From Candidatus Nitrosocosmicus arcticus (GTDB lineage Archaea; Thermoproteota; Nitrososphaeria; Nitrososphaerales; Nitrososphaeraceae), in the NCBI RefSeq assembly GCF_007826885.1, contig NZ_ML675580.1:62001-126000 (forward strand): 64,000 bases of DNA, given 5' to 3'. Position numbers and translations under genes: made by a program. Under the pieces are notes generated by a model. That model saw only the letters and a list, made by a program, of their open reading frames with translations, made no database searches and was not told the DNA's origin. Of this stretch, positions 59,262 to 64,000 are shown piece after piece (positions within the stretch are counted from its first letter, which is position 1; every line of letters begins with the position of its first letter).

Positions 59262-59822
59262 GTGGGCCGGAAGGTATGTGAAACATCAAATAAATTCGCT
59301 ACATCAATAGGCTTGATAACATCGAATGGTCCTCATTGTTATGATATTCTGGCATGCGAATGGGCACATCATCTTTCTTATAGACCATGGCTTATAGCGG
59401 TCTCTTTAGGATCCACAAAGGCCACAGTCGAAAATATCAGAACGTCAAAAGAATTTGGAATTAACCTATGAGCAACTGATCAGACAACACTTGCTGGTGT
59501 GGCTGGAGGATATAGTAGGAGAGACTATTACAAAATTAATGCCTTGAAGGATTTGAGGTTTCAGTTCTATCAAGCAGACGGTATCAATGTCTTGATGGTG
59601 AAGGGGACCTCATTAAATGCTGACTGTAAGTTATTCAAAGAAGTCACTTTTGGTGATCATGTAATGCTAACCGGAGAGGTATTATACACAATACACGATT
59701 CTGAAAAAGAATCATTAATATACAATAATGGAAAGTATTGGTCCCTGGAAGCCATTGAAAAGCCTCACGAAGACACACGTTAAAATACAAGATATTTTAG
59801 AGAAACATAGTAAATACGTCTA
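59262..59822 (+). pseudogene. Flavin reductase-like FMN-binding protein with in-frame TGA and late frameshift
   Basis: From GTG 59262 the frame reads YDILACEWAHHLSYRPWLIA, VSLGSTKATVENIRTSKEFG and INL, then TGA (59472-59474). It goes on in frame ATDQTTLAGVAGGYSRRDYY, INVLMVKGTSLNADCKLFKE and GKYWSLEAIEKPHEDTR, then TAA. One base out of phase the usual C-terminus follows (VKIQDILEKHSKYV, TAA at 59820-59822). This is the flavin reductase/DIM6-NTAB fold, where the stop position often holds Cys (NLCATDQ-like). Two lesions make it a pseudogene. Confidence 0.75.
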
Positions 59823-59980
59823 ACAAAAATGATGGAATAATTGATAAATTTCTTGGAGATGGAGTGAGAGCTTATCTTGATATCTCTCAAATGGAAACGA
59901 ATAATCATCTCAAAATCAATAAATATCTCCAACTGCAGCACCATCAAATGGATTTACCTGCGGTGCAAAAACATTATTAA
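59822..59980 (+). pseudogene. Possible class III nucleotidyl cyclase fragment
   Basis: An open stretch reads NKNDGIIDKFLGDGVRAYLD and ISQMETNNHLKINK to TAA. NGGxIDKFxGDGVMA is the second metal-binding region of class III adenylate/guanylate cyclases. Nothing before or after it fits the family, and there is no start. A relic if the resemblance is real. Confidence 0.35.
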
Positions 59981-60301
59981 AGTTAGATAAGAATACAATT
60001 TAAATAAAGAATATTCCAATTGTCAACAAGACTATCAAATTATAAAACCTCGCAAAAATTCTTTATTATTTACGCATTTATAACTTAAGATAGACTTATA
60101 CAAAATCGGAACGAATATCTTAATTTGTTAGTTTTATTGTTATAATTTTGTTTATTGTGACGATTTTCATTATGCACAATCAAGTTAGTCCTATTGAAAG
60201 TCTATCGATGAAAATTTGAAAACACCGTAAAATGGGCAAATTCCCGCCAAAAAATTATATGTAAAATCCTTATATAGTTTCTCAATTATTTTTTTATATC
60301 A
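59981..60301. other. Intergenic, about 320 bp
   Basis: AT-rich; it must contain the promoter of the secreted repeat protein. No gene. Confidence 0.5.
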
Positions 60302-60910
60302 ATGCAGAAATTAATATTGTTATCCAGTCTCATAATTAGTGCTTTTTTAGGAACTACCTTTGCATGGACACAATCAGCCTCTGTCCAGGCAACGTCAAAT
60401 CATTCTGGTACTGTTCAATGTATTACCGCACCTTGTGATTTCCCTCCTAGCCAAACAACGTCAAATCATTCTGGTACCGTTCAATGTATTACCGCACCTT
60501 GTGATTTCCCTCCTAGCCAAACAACGTCAAATCATTCTGGTACCGTTCAATGTATTACCGCACCTTGTGACTATCATTCTTCTCAACCCTTATCTTCGTC
60601 ACCAAAGTTAGATGGTAACGACGATACCATAACAGCACCTGAAAGCGGCATAGAAACACCCGGTGAAAATCTGGAAAGCCGTGATAATAATGAACCATGT
60701 CTTTCCCCGTGTCCACCAGGAACAGAGATGTGTATCCAAATGTGCAAACCAACGGGTCAACAAGACATAGTAAACGAAGAAACTAATTTCTCACCTCAGG
60801 CAGCCGAGGATTCATCTGACACATTAACAGCAGGGGAATCCACTACAAATGATGAAGACACACCAGAATCAGAGTCCAGTGCTGATGAGTCTGTAATGTC
60901 GTCTAATTGA
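60302..60910 (+). CDS. Secreted protein with three Cys-containing 22-residue repeats
   Basis: 202 residues from ATG 60302. Signal peptide ending near TFAWTQSA. Three near-identical units, TSNHSGTVQCITAPCDFPPS plus QT, each hold a C-x4-C pair. A further segment PCLSPCPPGTEMCIQMCKP has four Cys, and the end is an acidic Ser/Thr/Glu tail (about residues 155-202). The third repeat is altered at its end (CDYHSSQP). It looks like a disulfide-bonded surface or matrix protein; no family is recognised. Confidence 0.7.
   Translation: MQKLILLSSLIISAFLGTTFAWTQSASVQATSNHSGTVQCITAPCDFPPSQTTSNHSGTVQCITAPCDFPPSQTTSNHSGTVQCITAPCDYHSSQPLSSSPKLDGNDDTITAPESGIETPGENLESRDNNEPCLSPCPPGTEMCIQMCKPTGQQDIVNEETNFSPQAAEDSSDTLTAGESTTNDEDTPESESSADESVMSSN
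60392..60570. repeat. 66-bp tandem repeats in gene
   Basis: Two full units (60392-60457, 60458-60523) and 47 bases of a third, nearly identical. They encode the VQCITAPCDFPPSQ repeats. Recent expansion or slippage is implied. Confidence 0.92.
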
Positions 60911-61003
60911 CATCGGAATAAAAGAAATATACATAAATACTTTTTTTTGAAATAGCCTACTCGATTTTTTTTGATAAATTTACATGTTTTCGTTTCTCCA
61001 ATT

Positions 61004-62212
61004 CTATGTCAATACTGTTGAAAACTCTATCATGTACAAATATTCTCTTCTGGGGCAACTGAAGACAAAGTGGTAGGCTGAAATAATTTTGTATGTGTGA
61101 GTATAAACTGAGGAGGAACCTTCCGCAATATATGAATTTGAAGAGTACAGAAAGCAAAAGATCATACGCTTTAGATTAGTAACAATTTCCTTACAAACTG
61201 TTTGATTTACCGTTAGGTAATCAGTGCCTATTAAATAGTCTTCTAACATTTCATTTTCGCTAAATTCAGCATATGAGTCAGAGATACCAATACTGTGACC
61301 TAGTAATAGTTCGATTTTTATGCTAGGAACACGTGCTTGTTCCATTTGTGTTTTAAAATATTTCCTGAATCCGTGCGCTGTTTTAAATTCATGTCTTTTT
61401 TCTCCTTTTTGTAATTGAGGTCTAATCTTTTGGGCCTGCCATGCTCTATTCAGCAGCCTAGTTATCGAAAATGTGTTTAATGGTTTCGGGTCAGTAATTC
61501 CTTTTAAATCACCAATTTGCCAGATGTCTCTCATGACAAAACTTTCTTTGGTGATTTTTTCACCACAAGCAGCACGGTAATCCATCCAATCCTCGAGTGC
61601 ATTGTACGCCTCAACCGTAACAAAAGAGTAGTATTCTTCCCTCTCTCCGGGGTAAACTCTAATTTTGGCTGCAATGATTTCTTGAGATTTATCATTTAGT
61701 GGGACAATATGCTTCCATCTGAGTGTCTCAAATGCCCCAATCCGAACTCCTGATGAGACTAATGTTAGTACTAGTGGTTTGATTCGCCTATCTGGAAATT
61801 CTAGCAATTTTTGAATCTCTTCAAGCGTAGGGGCCCGATCATCAGATGCTTGGAATCCAAGAGGTAAAGACTTTGAAATTAATTTCCATTCTACTTTACT
61901 TGACAAATTGTTCGCTTGGCAGAATAATTTGATAGCCTTAAAATAATTTGGCACGGTTGAAGGTGATATTTCTTTGTTATCTACTCTTTCCCTTTGACTG
62001 CGCGAAAATGATAGTAGTTTTTTCTGCAGTAATCGGTCATCTTCGTTATCCTTTTTAAACTCATTAACAAATACTTTAGATTGATTTTCAATATCACCTT
62101 CTAGACCAAGAAAGTTAAAGAAAACCTGTAATCTAGGTGGATATTGCCTTTTTGATTCAGGAGCACGGAGCAAAGACAGAAATAATGATGTAGGACTATC
62201 ATCATTCTTCAT
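61004..62212 (-). CDS. Tyrosine recombinase/integrase next to tRNA-Met
   Basis: 402 residues from ATG 62212. N-terminal SAM-like core-binding region (residues 8-120). The catalytic domain has Arg157 (SSGVRIGAFETLRW), H280-x-x-R283 (AHGFRKYF), His306 (LLGHSIGISDSY) and a nucleophile candidate Tyr314 or Tyr326 (SYAEFSENEMLEDY). The last 60 residues, including ICFLY-like and YKIISAYHFVFSC segments, are not typical and may reflect a lesion near the end. Its start is 57 bases from the tRNA-Met 3' end, the usual place for an archaeal element integrase. It could recombine DNA at the tRNA. Confidence 0.88.
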   Translation of the reverse strand: MKNDDSPTSLFLSLLRAPESKRQYPPRLQVFFNFLGLEGDIENQSKVFVNEFKKDNEDDRLLQKKLLSFSRSQRERVDNKEISPSTVPNYFKAIKLFCQANNLSSKVEWKLISKSLPLGFQASDDRAPTLEEIQKLLEFPDRRIKPLVLTLVSSGVRIGAFETLRWKHIVPLNDKSQEIIAAKIRVYPGEREEYYSFVTVEAYNALEDWMDYRAACGEKITKESFVMRDIWQIGDLKGITDPKPLNTFSITRLLNRAWQAQKIRPQLQKGEKRHEFKTAHGFRKYFKTQMEQARVPSIKIELLLGHSIGISDSYAEFSENEMLEDYLIGTDYLTVNQTVCKEIVTNLKRMIFCFLYSSNSYIAEGSSSVYTHTYKIISAYHFVFSCPRREYLYMIEFSTVLT

Positions 62213-62268
62213 AATATACTTCCATAGGAGCCTAGTATGTATACCCTAATTTATAGTCAGATTTGACG

Positions 62269-62342
62269 TGGGCCCAAGGGGGTTTGAACCCCTGACCTAC
62301 CGGTTATGAGCCGGTCGCTCTACCAGGCTAAGCTATGGGCCC
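62269..62342 (-). tRNA. tRNA-Met (CAT), 74 nt
   Basis: Full cloverleaf on the minus strand. Acceptor GGGCCCA/TGGGCCC, D arm GCTT...GAGC with GCCTGGTAG loop bases, anticodon stem ACCGG/CCGGT with loop CTCATAA (anticodon CAT), variable AGGTC, T stem AGGGG/CCCCT with loop TTCAAAC, discriminator A. CCA is not encoded. CAT could be elongator Met or modified Ile2; the choice cannot be settled here. No intron. An integrase gene lies just past its 3' end. Confidence 0.95.
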
Positions 62343-62396
62343 ATTCATTTTAGTTTAAAAATGAAATGAGTGTATAAAGGTTTTGTTTATCACTGG

Positions 62397-63077
62397 CTAA
62401 GCCTCAATATTCTTCTCGACATATTTGCTGTGAACAGAATCCAACAATTTATTCTGAGAGACAAGAGAAATTTTTACGGCGTTCAGTATTTTTTGGTGTT
62501 TATCTTCCGAACAGTCATTTATTATATTCTCCCAAACTTTGGCATGATAAATATCAACTTCTTTGTGAATATTAAAATAACGATGAGAGTCATCGTCAAC
62601 TTTATTATAAAATTGTCTAAGCCCTTTGCTCTTTGTTTCACTAATCTTTGGTAATTCTTTTTCAAAAGCATAGAGACATGCGACTCCCTCTTCAAATGAT
62701 GATTTAGAGATGTCTAGCAAATCATTTATGGCCTTCCTGGTCATGGTTTCTCCAGAATATTCATTTAATTCCTCTGCACTTACATTTAATGATGAAGCAA
62801 ATCGAATCCAAGGTTCAATATGGTCTCTCTCTTCAGACAAATTAGTCTTAATTAAATTATCATACTGTTCGCTCTTGTTATTAATTAGTGTGTTCTCAAC
62901 AAGATTTGGTACATGTTTCACCAATTGAAAATATTCTTTTGAATATCCAGCTAAATTTTCGAGAGTAAGTTTACCTTCTTGCCACATTTGGTAAAACTTG
63001 TGCTTCAATAAACTACTTTTTTCTATCTCAGCATTAATTTGATCCATTAAAAGAGTCATACATTCTATTTCTGGCAT
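62397..63077 (-). CDS. TenA/PqqC/CADD-like protein (heme-oxygenase fold)
   Basis: 226 residues from ATG 63077 (MPEIECMTLLMDQINAEIEK); an upstream in-frame start (63134) adds 19 unlikely residues. An all-helical domain with family marks: FYQMWQEGKLTLENLAGYSK, EYFQLVKHVPNLVENTL, LSEERDHIEPWIRFASSL, SSFEEGVACLYAFEKELP and DDDSHRYFNIHKEVDIYHAK. The Glu and His residues in EERDHIEP, EEG and DIYHAK fit the di-iron site of CADD-type proteins, which make p-aminobenzoate for folate in Chlamydia. PqqC- or TenA-like roles are alternatives. It lies outside the tRNA-bounded island. Confidence 0.8.
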   Translation of the reverse strand: MPEIECMTLLMDQINAEIEKSSLLKHKFYQMWQEGKLTLENLAGYSKEYFQLVKHVPNLVENTLINNKSEQYDNLIKTNLSEERDHIEPWIRFASSLNVSAEELNEYSGETMTRKAINDLLDISKSSFEEGVACLYAFEKELPKISETKSKGLRQFYNKVDDDSHRYFNIHKEVDIYHAKVWENIINDCSEDKHQKILNAVKISLVSQNKLLDSVHSKYVEKNIEA

Positions 63078-63653
63078 TTTTCCAATAATAAACATTTTGC
63101 ATTCACAGCCTCGCATGATGTGAATAATTATCAAAAATGTAACTTTCAGGTATGTAAAACCAATAAACAGTGAATTGCCACCCCCCTTTTGTTTTTTGCT
63201 TTATCATCATTTTATGATGTGAATAGTACGATTCACAAAATTGATCCCATCCTTAATAACCCCTAGATACTACTGTCAGGGCGGCTTGATAAAAATTGCA
63301 ATAAGATGACAGGGATATATGCAAATTAGGGTGACCACAGTGATCAAGTATTGATATTCAAGACAACCTACAAGGATCAGACTGGATAATTCGCATAATC
63401 GAATATATAAGAAAAAAGACTGGTGATAATAATATAGATTATTAATCAATTTTGGCAATTTGAAATAGTTACGTTATTTTATTCTGTTAATTTATGGAGC
63501 CATCAATATTCCCTCAAGGTCATCGAAAGAATAGATTAAAGGTCGATGTCTTCCCATATGTATTGTATGAGAATGATTAGGGAATTCTCCAGATCAGATG
63601 TTAGCAAGGTGGGCGTATAAGGGATTTTTCTGTCAGACTGTAAATTTATCTAC
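63078..63653. other. Intergenic, about 580 bp
   Basis: No gene or RNA recognised. Confidence 0.45.
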
Positions 63654-63947
63654 TCAATTATTTATTCGACGGATTAGGGATGAATACCTTACGGCTTCCT
63701 TGACCAATACAGTGGCATGATGGATAGGCATATTCTGAGCTTCGGACACATGTTTAGCAATTAGATCTAATCCCATGTTGGATCGATATTTGTCGGATAT
63801 TTCACTCAACAATTTAACTGGGTTATAGGACAATAGTGATGAGATAAAAGAGGTAGATAATACTCTTGCCTTAGTTTCTGGGTCCGCATGATCTAGTGAA
63901 GATTGAAGGTCAAGATATAGTTTGATCATTTGACCAATAATTTTCAT
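63654..63947 (-). CDS. Small helical protein of unknown function
   Basis: 97 residues from ATG 63947. Mostly helical (MIKLYLDLQSSLDHADPETK, LLSEISDKYRSNMGLDLIAK, ATVLVKEAVRYSSLIRRINN). No signal, membrane helix or known motif. Uninterrupted with sensible composition. Confidence 0.5.
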   Translation of the reverse strand: MKIIGQMIKLYLDLQSSLDHADPETKARVLSTSFISSLLSYNPVKLLSEISDKYRSNMGLDLIAKHVSEAQNMPIHHATVLVKEAVRYSSLIRRINN

Positions 63948-64000
63948 AATTTTAGTATCAGTGTTGTTGTCTTGCCCGATTAATAGATAATCTAAAATGT

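Noticed and set aside
1-64000. TGA or TAG read as Trp as a genome-wide code change
   Set aside because: TGA and TAG serve as normal terminators of many intact genes here (for example the SDR at 8869 and the hemerythrin-like gene at 9793 end in TGA), and the interruptions include TAA. A general recoding does not fit.

Overview
The window is most likely from an ammonia-oxidising archaeon of the Nitrososphaerota (Thaumarchaeota), of the soil Nitrososphaera/Nitrosocosmicus type. The DNA is AT-rich, intergenic spaces are long, and gene starts are often leaderless, with a TATA-like box about 25 bases before the ATG. The gene set fits this group: blue-copper proteins, a two-domain multicopper oxidase carrying an extra cupredoxin, many small secreted proteins, two-component kinases and receivers, C2H2/zinc-ribbon miniproteins, and GYD, CHRD, DoxX and hemerythrin-like proteins. 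No ribosomal, ammonia monooxygenase or core replication genes are present, so this is an accessory region.

Layout. 0-9.8 kb: a kinase end and receiver, a secreted cupredoxin, a DMT transporter, a zinc-finger protein, a DUF2299-like protein flanked by two identical 172-bp repeats, a methyltransferase, an SDR and a hemerythrin-like protein. 10-20 kb: secreted proteins, a CHRD gene broken by one stop codon, a second DUF2299-like protein, a zinc ribbon without a start codon, a decayed methyltransferase, a 31-residue zinc finger, a ferritin-like protein and a startless receiver. 21-28 kb: a yellow/MRJP-type propeller, a Nudix hydrolase, a membrane protein and a divergent family B DNA polymerase. 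28-42 kb: a RadA/RecA-like paralogue, a Rieske-flavin reductase fusion, cupredoxin and zinc-ribbon membrane proteins, frameshifted genes and small secreted proteins. 42-62.3 kb: an island to the left of a tRNA-Met with an adjacent tyrosine integrase. It contains at least four short relics of the tRNA 3' end, a pseudo-tRNA, a multicopper oxidase, a VIT-type transporter, DoxX, and several genes cut by a single stop codon. Beyond the tRNA lie a TenA/PqqC/CADD-like protein and a small unknown.

The most interesting signal is a 51-bp promoter element (43 of 51 bases identical) shared by two separate minus-strand loci, upstream of the divergent PolB and of the RadA-like paralogue. Each copy has the 11-bp palindrome TACGCAGCGTA, a four-base gap, an ATATAAAC TATA box, and at identical spacing the ATG of a small leader ORF. 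This resembles a two-gene regulon of polymerase plus recombinase paralogue, similar in logic to bacterial ImuA/ImuB/DnaE2 mutasomes. The function is inference.

A second theme is gene decay. At least five recognisable genes carry one in-frame stop inside otherwise intact reading frames (CHRD, tautomerase, Acg-type nitroreductase, flavin reductase, a large histidine kinase), and others have frameshifts, two of them in homopolymers. Recent pseudogenisation is the simplest explanation; stop readthrough or assembly error in the homopolymer cases cannot be excluded from sequence alone.
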